A stretch of 64,000 nt of DNA from Bacillus sp. MRMR6 (GCF_001940785.1 NZ_MSLS01000023.1:16128-80127), one strand, 5' to 3'. Counted from the stretch's first letter, positions 52,453 to 61,676 are shown. Notes: a model not told the origin generated them from the sequence alone. Translations and numbers: made by a program.

Positions 52453-53277
52453 TTACCCTTTAACCGCTCCATCTGTTGCTCCAGAAATGAAATACTTTTG
52501 CAGCCAGATAAAAATGAGCAAGGTCGGAATAGTCGTTAAAATTGAAGCCGCACTTACCAATTTCAAGTTCGAGCCATCAAAGTTTTGCGAGAGCTGCGCT
52601 AACCCGATGGACAACGTATACATCCTGCTCTCAGTAGAGTTGAGTAATGGCCATAAATAATCTCCCCATGTTCCCATAAAGGTAAAGATGGCGAGTGTAA
52701 CCAGTGTTGGTTTCACAAGCGGAACCGCCACCAAATACCAAACCTTAAATTTATTTGCCCCATCAAGATAGGCTGATTCCTCTAATTCTCTAGGGATTCT
52801 TAGATATGCCTGACGCATCAAAAAGATTCCAAAGGCCGTTGATACCTGCATGACCACCAGTCCAAGATGGGTATTGCGCAGACCGAACTGATCGGCAAGC
52901 TGGAAAAGCGGTGCCATGTAAAGCTGGAATGGCACCATCATCGTTGAAATAATTAATGCCAGAACCACACTGCGCCCTCTGAAATCCATTCTTGCTAACG
53001 GGTATGCCGCTAAACTGCAAAATAATAGATTAAGTGGAATCGCAATTCCAGTAACAATCACCGTATTGAAGAAGTACGTAGCAAAATTCGCTTTTTCAAA
53101 AGAAATAATAAAGTTTTGAAGTGTAGGGTCAGTCGGGACAATGGATCCATAAATACTTTCCCCTGAAGATTTCAAAGCCATCAATAAAGTAATCAGAAAT
53201 GGTCCTACCGTTAATACCGTGATCAGGAGCATCAGGGCGTAGAGCCATATTTTTTGTGATAATTTCGTTGTTTTCAT
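52453..53277 (-). CDS. Sugar ABC transporter permease, MalG/CUT1 type
   Basis: A 274-residue permease, six membrane segments, EAA loop RELEESAYLDGANKFKVWY. GGGGAG precedes the ATG. Partner of 53294-54232; 25 bp ahead of the FAD oxidoreductase gene. Confidence 0.9.
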   Translation of the reverse strand: MKTTKLSQKIWLYALMLLITVLTVGPFLITLLMALKSSGESIYGSIVPTDPTLQNFIISFEKANFATYFFNTVIVTGIAIPLNLLFCSLAAYPLARMDFRGRSVVLALIISTMMVPFQLYMAPLFQLADQFGLRNTHLGLVVMQVSTAFGIFLMRQAYLRIPRELEESAYLDGANKFKVWYLVAVPLVKPTLVTLAIFTFMGTWGDYLWPLLNSTESRMYTLSIGLAQLSQNFDGSNLKLVSAASILTTIPTLLIFIWLQKYFISGATDGAVKG

Positions 53278-53293
53278 CCGTGCTCTCCCCTTC

Positions 53294-54232
53294 TTACGCT
53301 CTTAGATCATCTTCGCGTTTGCTGGTTAACTTCATTTGCAACAGTGAGGCAGCAATCGCTAACAGCAATAGCACCACTCCCGCCGCTGAGGCAATACTGA
53401 CATCTAAGCTAATAAACTTTTGAAAAATATACATGACCAAAGTTGTCGTTGCCCCTGATGGGCCGCCGCCTGTTGTAATCGCAATCTCCTCGAACACCTT
53501 CATCCCGGCAATAATCGTCATGACAGAAACAAGTGTGACAGAAGGAATCAGCATCGGTACTGTAATTCTTTTAAACTGTTGAAAAATAGAGGCGCCATCA
53601 ATACTGGCAGATTCATAAACATCCTTTGGAATCGACTGCAGACCAGCCAAGTAGATAATCATATAATAACCTAAGCCCTTCCAAACGGTAATCGCCGCTA
53701 CAGCTGTTAGCGCAGTGGAAGATTGGACTAGCAGGTTAGTAGGAGAATCAAAGATGCCGACCTTCACCAGCAGGCTCGAAATAATGCCTTCTTGCGAATA
53801 AAGCATCTTCCACATTAATGCGGCTACAACCATCGGTGTAATAACCGGCAGGTAGTAGAGCACCCGAAATGTACTGACTCCTCTAATCTGTTGGTTAACT
53901 AGGACTGCTAAAATCATTGGTAAAAAGACATTTAACGGCAGCACAATCACTAAAAACAATAGTGTATTCCCCAGTGCCATCCAAAAATACTTATCTGCAA
54001 ATATCTCTTTAAAATTAGCTAATCCGACAAATTCACCCGTATCCGCAATGATTTTATAGTCCAAGAGACTCCACTTAAAGGCCTCTAAGATCGGGATGAC
54101 AAGAAAGGTTCCCAAGATCAAAATCGTCGGGAGTAAAAACAGCCAAGGAGTAACATTTTGCATGCTCCATCTGCGCTTTTTTCGGACAGTTTTCATTTTG
54201 ATATTCGATACGACAAGTGGTTCCCTGCTCAT
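53294..54232 (-). CDS. Sugar ABC transporter permease, MalF/CUT1 type
   Basis: A 312-residue permease with a basic N-terminus, six membrane segments and EAA loop KDVYESASIDGASIFQQF. AGGGGAG precedes the ATG. Sixteen bases from its partner gene. Confidence 0.9.
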   Translation of the reverse strand: MSREPLVVSNIKMKTVRKKRRWSMQNVTPWLFLLPTILILGTFLVIPILEAFKWSLLDYKIIADTGEFVGLANFKEIFADKYFWMALGNTLLFLVIVLPLNVFLPMILAVLVNQQIRGVSTFRVLYYLPVITPMVVAALMWKMLYSQEGIISSLLVKVGIFDSPTNLLVQSSTALTAVAAITVWKGLGYYMIIYLAGLQSIPKDVYESASIDGASIFQQFKRITVPMLIPSVTLVSVMTIIAGMKVFEEIAITTGGGPSGATTTLVMYIFQKFISLDVSIASAAGVVLLLLAIAASLLQMKLTSKREDDLRA

Positions 54233-54256
54233 TTTAAACTCCCCTTTTAAAAAGTA

Positions 54257-54288
54257 GGGACTAGCCTTTTGGTAAAAAAGCTAGCCCC
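54257..54288 (-). terminator. Stem-loop between binding-protein and permease genes
   Basis: GGGACTAGC and GCTAGCCCC arms (one mismatch) with TACTTTTTAAAAG following on the minus strand. Likely a partial terminator reducing permease expression relative to the binding protein. Confidence 0.65.
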
Positions 54289-54299
54289 TTGTTCATTGG

Positions 54300-55646
54300 T
54301 TAGAATGTTACCTTTTCACCCGTTTTTTCAAATGATTTATTCCATTCATCAGCCAATTCCTTTAACGCTTCTTCAGGTGTAACCTTACCCTGCAGGTTTT
54401 TAACAAAGATATTCTTAGTTGCTGCACGCAGGTCCGCACTGTTTTCAGTCGGCGGAATTAATACCTTGGCACGAAGAAGGGACTTAGATGCTTCTAGCAT
54501 ACCAAGAGCCTTTGGTGAATCACCAGGGTTTTTGAAGTAATCATCTTCTAAAGATGCTTTTACAGAAGGTAACACCGTTCCCGCCGTTTTAGCAAACTCT
54601 AATTGATTCTCAGCATTTGTAACAAATTGAGCTAAAGCGACAGCAGCTTCTTTGTTTTTGGTTTTGCTTGGGATAGCAAAGTTCATCACTGCAACGTTTA
54701 CTGGAGCATCAGTTGCATTAAGCGGTTGGCCTGATTTAGAAGCTTTAAATACTTCAGGTGCACCAGACTCAACTGGACCTAAGAAGGTTACGCCGCCTTC
54801 AAGAAGGGAAAGGCTTCCTGCCATATAAAGCTCTTGACCTGTTTTAATGGAACCTTCAGCGTTTTCTTGTGGAATAATTCCTTCTTTATACATCTTTTGT
54901 GTTAAGGTGAAGAACTCAAGAATCGCTTCATTGTTCTCAAGCTGTGCCTTTCCATCTTTTACAATAGCTGTACCGTTAGAAAGAGAAACCATCTTTTCCA
55001 TAATGGTATTTCCATCGTTAATAACTGGATAGTAAGAGGCTTTTCCAGTAGCATCTGTTACTTTTTTAGCAGTTTCATAGATTCCTTTTGTATCAGTCGG
55101 AAGCTCTGTCACGCCTGCTTTTTCAAAGTGGTCGCCATTATACCAAGCAACAGTAGTTGTTAAATACCATGGAAGAGCGTATAGCTTAGAATCATACATT
55201 CCAGATTCGAATGGACCATCTACATAGGATTTCTTCGTTTCATCACTAAGTTCATCAGTCAAATCAAGTAAACCGCCCTGTGCTGCAATGTTAGACATAT
55301 AGTGCGGGTTCAAGTTTACGACATCCGGTACGTCACTGCCTGTAAGGGAGGTTAATACCTTTTGCTCCATCTCATTTTGTGGAACGTCTTCAATCACCAC
55401 ATCTAACTCAGGATGCATCTCTTCAAATTTCTTCTCGATGTTCGCAAAATATGTATCAAATGGTTCACCAGCCAAGGATGCAGTCCAAAGTGTAACTTTA
55501 CCAGTAAGTTCACCAGACTTTGCTGGATCTGCTTTTTCCTTTTCCTTTGTACCGCTGCTTGCCTTATCATTACTACAAGCCAATAAACTAACGGATAGGG
55601 CTGCAATAATGGAACCTGTTAGAAATTTTTTTGTACGATTCTTCAT
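54300..55646 (-). CDS. Extracellular sugar-binding lipoprotein of the mannoside ABC importer
   Basis: A 448-residue cluster-1 binding protein. Signal peptide with lipobox SLLAC (Cys24). Mature part: Lys/Asp-rich linker, then KVTLWTASLAGEPFDTYF and the two-lobe fold. GGAGG precedes the ATG. First gene of the operon that continues through two permeases, the FAD oxidoreductase, GH38, ROK-RpiR, DUF4127 and nanE, so the ligand is probably a mannose- or ManNAc-containing oligosaccharide. Confidence 0.9.
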   Translation of the reverse strand: MKNRTKKFLTGSIIAALSVSLLACSNDKASSGTKEKEKADPAKSGELTGKVTLWTASLAGEPFDTYFANIEKKFEEMHPELDVVIEDVPQNEMEQKVLTSLTGSDVPDVVNLNPHYMSNIAAQGGLLDLTDELSDETKKSYVDGPFESGMYDSKLYALPWYLTTTVAWYNGDHFEKAGVTELPTDTKGIYETAKKVTDATGKASYYPVINDGNTIMEKMVSLSNGTAIVKDGKAQLENNEAILEFFTLTQKMYKEGIIPQENAEGSIKTGQELYMAGSLSLLEGGVTFLGPVESGAPEVFKASKSGQPLNATDAPVNVAVMNFAIPSKTKNKEAAVALAQFVTNAENQLEFAKTAGTVLPSVKASLEDDYFKNPGDSPKALGMLEASKSLLRAKVLIPPTENSADLRAATKNIFVKNLQGKVTPEEALKELADEWNKSFEKTGEKVTF

Positions 55647-55670
55647 CTTTTTTCCTCCTCAGAGACTAGT

Positions 55671-55718
55671 AGAAAGCGTTCTCAATTTGATTATAATAGG
55701 ACTCTCAAATTTTAGCAA
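55671..55718 (-). promoter_or_regulatory. Promoter and cre-like site of the mannoside operon
   Basis: Minus strand TTGCTA (55713-55718), 17-bp spacer, TATAAT (55690-55695). TGAGAACGCTTTCT (55671-55684) at the expected start of transcription fits the cre consensus at all but the last base. Confidence 0.65.
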
Positions 55719-55796
55719 TTCATTTTTAAAATAATTTTAGCATTTTTTTATTTTATGAAAATTAATTTCATTTTTGTAAAATCGAGCATTTTTGTC

Positions 55797-55831
55797 GGAA
55801 GAATAGATTCCAAACTAGAATCTATTCTTCC
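55797..55831. other. 14-bp perfect inverted repeat downstream of the GHL10 gene
   Basis: GGAAGAATAGATTC, 7-base loop, GAATCTATTCTTCC. No T-run on either strand. It lies between the GHL10 end and the mannoside promoter. Confidence 0.6.
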
Positions 55832-55840
55832 TCTATTAAG

Positions 55841-55867
55841 GTGACACAGGGACGGTTCTTGTGCATC
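55841..55867. repeat. Single-arm GGGACGGTTCT element, short-flank type
   Basis: GTGACACAGGGACGGTTCTT followed by GTGCATC, eight bases from the GHL10 stop. This subtype pairs GACAC/GTGC flanks rather than GGAAGC arms. Confidence 0.85.
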
Positions 55868-55875
55868 ATTTTAAA

Positions 55876-58236
55876 CTATTTTTGATGGTGAAGGGAATAG
55901 TTTACCCACATTTTGCTATCAGAAAGCTGCTTTTTCAAGCGTTCAGCCACTGCACTATTCAGCTTATTTGCCTCCAACGCCTGATGAACCTTTAAAAGTG
56001 CTGCATCAAAAGCATCAAGACTGCTAGCTGTATCCTTCTCTAAGGCTGCGCTTACCTTATTCACGGATTGTTTAATGCTAATCCCTTCATGATGGTCCAC
56101 TGCACCCTGTGGAATATAAAGGTGATTTAACTGCTGGGTGATTTGCTTTAATTGAGTAAGTGCTGCTTTAATCGGCTCTTCTCCAGGGTTAACTGCTTTT
56201 TCCCTCCATGGACCTTTTCCTAATGCATCCACAGAAGGAGCACTTGCCTGGCCAAACGCAAACATATTTACCCCTGATGTTCCATGCTTAGCAGAAAGAA
56301 CATCACTCACACTTGCCATCTCACTAAGGTGGTGATAGAACGAATAAATTCCTGTGTAATACATCGTTCCTTCTGGCATTAGCTTTTTGCTGGCATTCAC
56401 GGTATTTTGAATGCTGTTAAAATCATGGCCATACGCCTGTGGAATCACTCCATCCAGGTCATCCTTCCAGTCACTGATTAATACAGCCTCCGGTCCTGGT
56501 TCAGGAGTGGCCGTCAGCATAAACTTAGGATTAATCGCCTTGGATTGCTTATGCAGTTCATGAACAAACTGATTTTCTTGTTCCTGCAGCCACTTTTCCC
56601 AGGCTTTCCATTCCTCTGGTGTTGCAGTCGGATTTAGTTCATAAGGGTCTATTCCAGACTGCTCTTTGTATATGCTTCTAACCTTTTCACTAAAACCATA
56701 GCTTTTCTCGAAGCTCTGATGAGGATATCGCATGTAATCGATATTCAAGCCCTTAATATCGTATTTCTTTTGCATTTCATCATAAATGTCCAGCATAAAT
56801 GTCTGTACCTCTGGCTGTGCAATATCCAGCCAGTAGTAATTACTTGATGAATCTGGTTTAGGCTCGCCGCTTGTATTTTGGCGTTGAATCGCTGCCCATT
56901 CTGGATACTTCTTAAATTGTGAAGGCAACCCGAGGCTGCTATGGCCGATCATGAAACCATCTGTCCATGCCTGAACGGTCAGTCCGCGCTTCTTTCCTTC
57001 TTGAACATAGGCTTTTAAGATATCCTTGCCATATTGTCCATAATCAGCATGTTCAAATCTAGGGTGCTGAGCAGGCAGTCCATAGGCTTCCATCGTTTTA
57101 CTTGGGTAGATTGTATAACCCCAGAAGGTTGTTTCAAGATAGACAGAATTGAAACCTGCCTTTTCCATCCGGTCAAGCACTTGCTTTACCCCTTCAAGTG
57201 TCGTTTCTTCCGGACGATACCAAATTCCCCGCTGCTCTGCCACTTCAGAAGGCAAGGAATAATAATAGGCATCATAGGCAAATTGAGTTGCTTGACGGAC
57301 AACATCGAGTGCTTTTTCAGGATTACTTGCTTTTAGTGCATCCGCTTCATCAATTAAAGCCTCCGCCTGTTTGATGGACATTTCCGCTTCCTTCATCGCT
57401 ACCTCTAAGTAATCTCTTTTTGCTTTAGCGATGGATGCTTTTGCTTGTTCGATTGCCTGTTGGCTTTGGTATTGAAAACTATCAACATCCTGGACAATTT
57501 CTACCATTCCATCTACTACTGTCACTTTTGCTCCAATAATGGAATTAGAGGAAATCCAACTTGACGCTACACCATGGCCACTCACCACAAAACCATTGGC
57601 TGGAATCTTCGAGTTACCTCCGCCTAGTTTGGTAACAAATCCATTTTCTACGGTAATTTCATAACCGTACGGGTTGGTCTTTGTTGAAGCCCCAAAAGTA
57701 GGAGTATAAACGATTAGCTGATCAGGACCCCGGAAGCCATCAAAAACGGCACCACCTGGGTTTGAGGCTCGAGTTGGGTCAACAGCCTGTGCCAGTTTTT
57801 TCTCACTCTTCTCGAGTGGTTCCATAAGTTTGATTGTTTCCCCATCCTCCAATTGAGTCAGGTAATCCTTTATGGCAGTGGTGGTAATATCACCAGTTGA
57901 GAGCACCAAACCATTTTCAGGAATCGCACTGTCACCATCTGTTTCATTTACCACACGGTATGTATTCAGGCCTGTTTTCTCCAACACGACCTCCATGCTG
58001 CCCTTAGATGTCTCCGTGTAATAACTAAAAGTGTCATTAAAAATAATCAGCTTGTTATCATTGGCCAGTTGATTGATTCCGTCAATAGCCATCCGGTCTC
58101 CCGATTGATCCTCAACCGTCATGACCTTAACAGCTGAACCCCCCTCAGCCAAAGCACTCCCATTCACACCAAATGAAGAGAATACTAGACTTGCAGCAAG
58201 AGCAGTACCCATAAATCCTTTCAATCGTTTCCCCAT
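55876..58236 (-). CDS. Secreted GHL10-family (DUF4015-like) glycosidase
   Basis: A 786-residue exported protein. Signal peptide ending GSALAEG. Residues ~40-260 contain two related beta modules, each with an (A/K)IP(E/A)NG(L/F)V(L/V)S motif. A helical Ala/Lys/Glu linker covers ~270-345. The GHL10 barrel begins at RGIWYRPEETTLEGVKQVL and continues with VQAWTDGFMIGHSS, GLNIDYMRYP (catalytic-type Asp) and TATPEPGPEA. Start at 58236 after GGGAGAGGG. It has its own promoter and cre-like site, so is separate from the flanking operons. It probably cleaves an extracellular glycan whose fragments the nearby importers take up; substrate unknown. Confidence 0.85.
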   Translation of the reverse strand: MGKRLKGFMGTALAASLVFSSFGVNGSALAEGGSAVKVMTVEDQSGDRMAIDGINQLANDNKLIIFNDTFSYYTETSKGSMEVVLEKTGLNTYRVVNETDGDSAIPENGLVLSTGDITTTAIKDYLTQLEDGETIKLMEPLEKSEKKLAQAVDPTRASNPGGAVFDGFRGPDQLIVYTPTFGASTKTNPYGYEITVENGFVTKLGGGNSKIPANGFVVSGHGVASSWISSNSIIGAKVTVVDGMVEIVQDVDSFQYQSQQAIEQAKASIAKAKRDYLEVAMKEAEMSIKQAEALIDEADALKASNPEKALDVVRQATQFAYDAYYYSLPSEVAEQRGIWYRPEETTLEGVKQVLDRMEKAGFNSVYLETTFWGYTIYPSKTMEAYGLPAQHPRFEHADYGQYGKDILKAYVQEGKKRGLTVQAWTDGFMIGHSSLGLPSQFKKYPEWAAIQRQNTSGEPKPDSSSNYYWLDIAQPEVQTFMLDIYDEMQKKYDIKGLNIDYMRYPHQSFEKSYGFSEKVRSIYKEQSGIDPYELNPTATPEEWKAWEKWLQEQENQFVHELHKQSKAINPKFMLTATPEPGPEAVLISDWKDDLDGVIPQAYGHDFNSIQNTVNASKKLMPEGTMYYTGIYSFYHHLSEMASVSDVLSAKHGTSGVNMFAFGQASAPSVDALGKGPWREKAVNPGEEPIKAALTQLKQITQQLNHLYIPQGAVDHHEGISIKQSVNKVSAALEKDTASSLDAFDAALLKVHQALEANKLNSAVAERLKKQLSDSKMWVNYSLHHQK

Positions 58237-58311
58237 ATTTCCCTCTCCCTTTATTCGTAATTGCACTAGTCAAAATGGAGAATTAGAGTGTGGTCTTAGA
58301 AGCTAACATTA

Positions 58312-58356
58312 AGATAGCGCTTTCATCATTATATACTCGATTATCGATAAATTCAA
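58312..58356 (-). promoter_or_regulatory. Promoter and cre-like site of the GHL10 gene
   Basis: Minus strand TTGAAT (58351-58356), 17-bp spacer, TATAAT (58328-58333), then TGAAAGCGCTATCT (58312-58325), a cre-like site immediately downstream of the -10. Confidence 0.7.
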
Positions 58357-58410
58357 TTAATTTTCAAAATATATTTAAAAATGAAATTTATTTTCTTTTT
58401 AGGATACAAA

Positions 58411-58456
58411 GGGACGGTTCTTCTGCTTCCTTGATGGAAGCAGAAGAACCGTCCCC
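58411..58456. repeat. Full palindromic GGGACGGTTCT element after a permease gene
   Basis: GGGACGGTTCTTCTGCTTCC, TTGAT loop, perfect complement, then GCGTCAC; the permease TAA is five bases on. Confidence 0.95.
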
Positions 58457-58465
58457 GCGTCACTT

Positions 58466-59299
58466 TTACCCTTTTATAGATCCCTGTGTCATGCCTTCCA
58501 CAATATATTTCTGTGCGAAGGCGAACAGGATGAGTGTTGGAATGACGGATAGTACGGTTGCGGCGGACATGGCGCCCCAATCGATATCGAACTTTGTAAT
58601 AAACGAGTTCATCGCTACTGGAATGGTTTTGGCTTCTTCTTTGTCGATGAACATGATTGCTAGAAACAGTTCGTTCCAGCATTGAACAAAGGCAAAGATG
58701 AAGGTAGCGGCTAACCCTGGCAGCATAACCGGAATGATGACCTTAAATAGAGCCGAAATCCGTGAACAGCCATCGATCATCGCCGCTTCCTCTAGACTTG
58801 ACGGGATTCTTTCGAAGAAACCTTTCATCATTACCGTACAAAATGGCACCATCATCACCGTATACATGAGCATGAGGGAGGGTAAGCGATTGAGCAGCTC
58901 CAGCTTAGACATTAGCAAATATAAAGGTGCTAGTCCGATAAACAAAGGAATCATTTGCGTAATGAAGAAAGCAAAGATCACTTGCGTTTTACCTTTAAAC
59001 TCAAACCTAGCAAGAACATATCCACCAAGTGTCGCAATAATTAAGGAAACGGTTCCTGCTACAAAGGACAACACTAAACTATTAAAAATATAAACATCAA
59101 AGTTAGAAATTTTAATGATATTTATATAGTTTTCAAACGTAACGTTTTCCGGCCAGTACTGGATTGGGAAAGTGAACATTTCCTTTGCAGGCTTTAACGA
59201 AGTAACGAAAATCCAATAAAGCGGGAATACCGTAAAGACTAGAAAGAGAGATAAGAAAATAACTTTAACGACTAGCTTCCAATTCACTCGTCTCATCAT
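58466..59299 (-). CDS. Sugar ABC transporter permease, MalG/CUT1 type
   Basis: A 277-residue permease with six membrane segments; EAA loop SSLEEAAMIDGCSRISALF; ends EGMTQGSIKG. Its ATG shares a base with the stop of the upstream permease (TAATG), indicating coupling. Last gene of the GntR-headed operon. Confidence 0.9.
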   Translation of the reverse strand: MMRRVNWKLVVKVIFLSLFLVFTVFPLYWIFVTSLKPAKEMFTFPIQYWPENVTFENYINIIKISNFDVYIFNSLVLSFVAGTVSLIIATLGGYVLARFEFKGKTQVIFAFFITQMIPLFIGLAPLYLLMSKLELLNRLPSLMLMYTVMMVPFCTVMMKGFFERIPSSLEEAAMIDGCSRISALFKVIIPVMLPGLAATFIFAFVQCWNELFLAIMFIDKEEAKTIPVAMNSFITKFDIDWGAMSAATVLSVIPTLILFAFAQKYIVEGMTQGSIKG

Positions 59300-60231
59300 T
59301 AAAAATCACCCGCTTTGTTGAATTTCGTTGCTAGTAAATAGAAAATCGAAAAGAATATTAAGATAAAAATCATGATCACGCCGACCGCTGCAGCTTGTCC
59401 GTAGTTTTGACCATAAATAATTTTCTCAAGCATGAACGTTGATAGAATATGCGTCGAACCCGCTGGCCCCCCATTTGTTAAAGAATAAATCAAATCAGGA
59501 AAGTTTAAAATCCAAATGACTCGCAGTAAGGTGGTCACAATCAGGGTTGGCAGGATATACGGGATGGTAATCTTGTAAAGCTGTTGGACATATCCCGCTC
59601 CGTCAATCTTTGCCGCTTCATACAGTTCTTCCGGAATCGATTGTAGTGCCGCTAAAATCATAATCGCAAAGAAGGTAATCCCGTACCAAATGTTTGCAAC
59701 AATAACAGAAATCAACGCCCAGGTCGGATCTGCCAAGAACGGAATCGCCGTATCGATGACTCCAAGCTTCATCAATAGGTCATTAATGACCCCGCTTTGC
59801 CCGTTCAGCATCCAGCGCCAGATCAAACCAATTAAAAACCCCGACATCGCCCATGGGAAAAAGATAAACGCTTGGTAAACCCCTCTTCCCTTAAACTTTC
59901 TTCTCAACATCAAAGCAACGATAAAACCAATAAAAAATTGCGGAATTAAGGAAAAAAAGACCCAATAAAAACTATTAACCAGTGATTCTCTAAAGCCAAT
60001 ATCAGCCATAATCGTTGTAAAGTTTTCAAAACCAATAAACTTAATGTTCATTAAATCATAAGCAGAATAATTCTGAAACGCCATGATCACCCCTTTTAAC
60101 AAGGGATAATAAGTAAAAATCGAAACAAGGATTAACGCTGGGAGTAAACAAAGGAAAATAAACAGCCCATGTTTAGACATACGAAACAATGGCAAGCCAC
60201 GCTCTGTAACAGGTTCAGTCTGAGTTTTCAA
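59299..60231 (-). CDS. Sugar ABC transporter permease, MalF/CUT1 type
   Basis: A 310-residue permease, six membrane segments, EAA loop EELYEAAKIDGAGYVQQLY. TTG start, nine bases after GGGGA; a nearby ATG is out of frame. Pairs with 58466-59299. Confidence 0.88.
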   Translation of the reverse strand: MKTQTEPVTERGLPLFRMSKHGLFIFLCLLPALILVSIFTYYPLLKGVIMAFQNYSAYDLMNIKFIGFENFTTIMADIGFRESLVNSFYWVFFSLIPQFFIGFIVALMLRRKFKGRGVYQAFIFFPWAMSGFLIGLIWRWMLNGQSGVINDLLMKLGVIDTAIPFLADPTWALISVIVANIWYGITFFAIMILAALQSIPEELYEAAKIDGAGYVQQLYKITIPYILPTLIVTTLLRVIWILNFPDLIYSLTNGGPAGSTHILSTFMLEKIIYGQNYGQAAAVGVIMIFILIFFSIFYLLATKFNKAGDF

Positions 60232-60250
60232 GTTTCATATTCCCCTTTCT

Positions 60251-60311
60251 AAAAAAGAAACAGGGGCAGCAGTCACCCTTACTGCCCCCAAAAAACGGTG
60301 GTGCCTGTCAC
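60251..60311 (-). terminator. Stem-loop after the third binding-protein gene, with GGTGCCTGTCACC motif
   Basis: GGGGCAGCAGT and ACTGCCCC arms (60263-60288), with TTTCTTTTTT following on the minus strand: a probable partial terminator. GGTGCCTGTCACC (60299-60311) adjoins the gene's stop and looks like half of a second dispersed repeat family. Confidence 0.7.
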
Positions 60312-61637
60312 CTATTTATGATTCTCTTTTTCCTTCTTCCAGAAATCTGTCCACTTAGCTAAAGCATCTTCTTTTGATATTTTTCCTAAAAGTAAGGCCT
60401 GAATGTCTTTTTCAGCTAGTGCACGATATTCTGCATATCCCTTATAGTGGACTGGACGGTCTGCGATTAAGAATTCGTTTGGCTTTGCATTCATTTCAAT
60501 GTAAGAGCTGAAGTAGCCTTCCTTGAAATATGGGTCATCGCCCGCACTTAAATGAATCGGAATTAAAGAGTTTTCTTTTGCAAAAAATAGATTTTGTTCA
60601 GGGCTAGAAAGGAATGATACGAGCTTCCATGCTTCTTCCTTATGCTTCGAGAAGGCACCGATTCCCCAGCCTGCTGTTCCTGCTGGCTGCTGCGCTACCC
60701 CAGATGGCGTACCTTTAGGTAGTGGAGCCGTATCCCATGTACCTTCTTCCATGTTTTCCTCTGCTGTCACAATAACCTCTGGATCCTGAATTAACATCGC
60801 TGTCATCCCAGAAGTGAAGCCTTGAACCATCTCTGGATAGCTCCAGCTGATTGAATCGGGAGGTGAAGCTTCCTTATAAACTTTTACAAAGGTATCGAGT
60901 ACCTGCATCGCTTCTGGTGTATCAAACATAACCTTGCCGTCAGTTGTGAAATACGCATCCTTCTCAGCAATTTTCTTCCCTAAATACGACCATGTCATAA
61001 ATTCGATATAGTCAGGAGAACCTGCACCGCCTCGGAAGCTATAACCATAGCGGTTTTTCGAAGGATCGGTTAGTTTAATCGCCGCAGCTACTAACTCATC
61101 CCATGTTTCCGGAACCTCAATTCCAGCCTCTTCAAACCAATCCTTACGATAGAATAATGTTTTTTCATAGACACCATACGGAATATAATATGGCTTATCG
61201 TCAACCGCTTTCGCACCATGCTTGATCGTTTCGGTTAACGTATTCCAGTCTTCCCACTTGTCAGTATAAGCAGAAAGGTCTTCAATAAATTGATTCGTCG
61301 CCCAGTTCTTAACCGTTTGCTCACGAACCTCTAACACATCAATATCCTCTTTCGCCATCAGCATCTGTGTGATTTTTTCATCTGCACTTTGTAATGGCGG
61401 GGAAATGAGTTCCACTTTAATGTTTGGATTTTCGGCTTCGAATTTAGCCAACATTCCCTTTAACAACGTAGTTCTAGCTGGGCTTGTAATACTTTCAACC
61501 ATCCTTAATGTGACTTTTTCATCTTTATCGTCCTTCTCACCTGAGTTATCTACCTTTGAGCTGCTGCAGGCCGAAATGATACCAATAAGCACCAATAATG
61601 ACACAAAAAATAAAAACTTCTTTTTGAGATGAAGCAT
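60312..61637 (-). CDS. Extracellular sugar-binding lipoprotein of the GntR-linked ABC importer
   Basis: A 441-residue cluster-1 binding protein. Lipobox IISAC (Cys24); mature protein begins SSSKVDNSGEKDDKDEK, then VTLRMVESITSPAR and the two-lobe fold with PAGTAGWGIGAFSKHKEEAW. AAGGGGGAG precedes the ATG. Follows the PLP enzyme gene, separated by a small hairpin (61677-61696). Ligand unknown. Confidence 0.9.
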   Translation of the reverse strand: MLHLKKKFLFFVSLLVLIGIISACSSSKVDNSGEKDDKDEKVTLRMVESITSPARTTLLKGMLAKFEAENPNIKVELISPPLQSADEKITQMLMAKEDIDVLEVREQTVKNWATNQFIEDLSAYTDKWEDWNTLTETIKHGAKAVDDKPYYIPYGVYEKTLFYRKDWFEEAGIEVPETWDELVAAAIKLTDPSKNRYGYSFRGGAGSPDYIEFMTWSYLGKKIAEKDAYFTTDGKVMFDTPEAMQVLDTFVKVYKEASPPDSISWSYPEMVQGFTSGMTAMLIQDPEVIVTAEENMEEGTWDTAPLPKGTPSGVAQQPAGTAGWGIGAFSKHKEEAWKLVSFLSSPEQNLFFAKENSLIPIHLSAGDDPYFKEGYFSSYIEMNAKPNEFLIADRPVHYKGYAEYRALAEKDIQALLLGKISKEDALAKWTDFWKKEKENHK

Positions 61638-61676
61638 GAAACTTACTCCCCCTTTGAAATGTTTGTAGTTATATAC

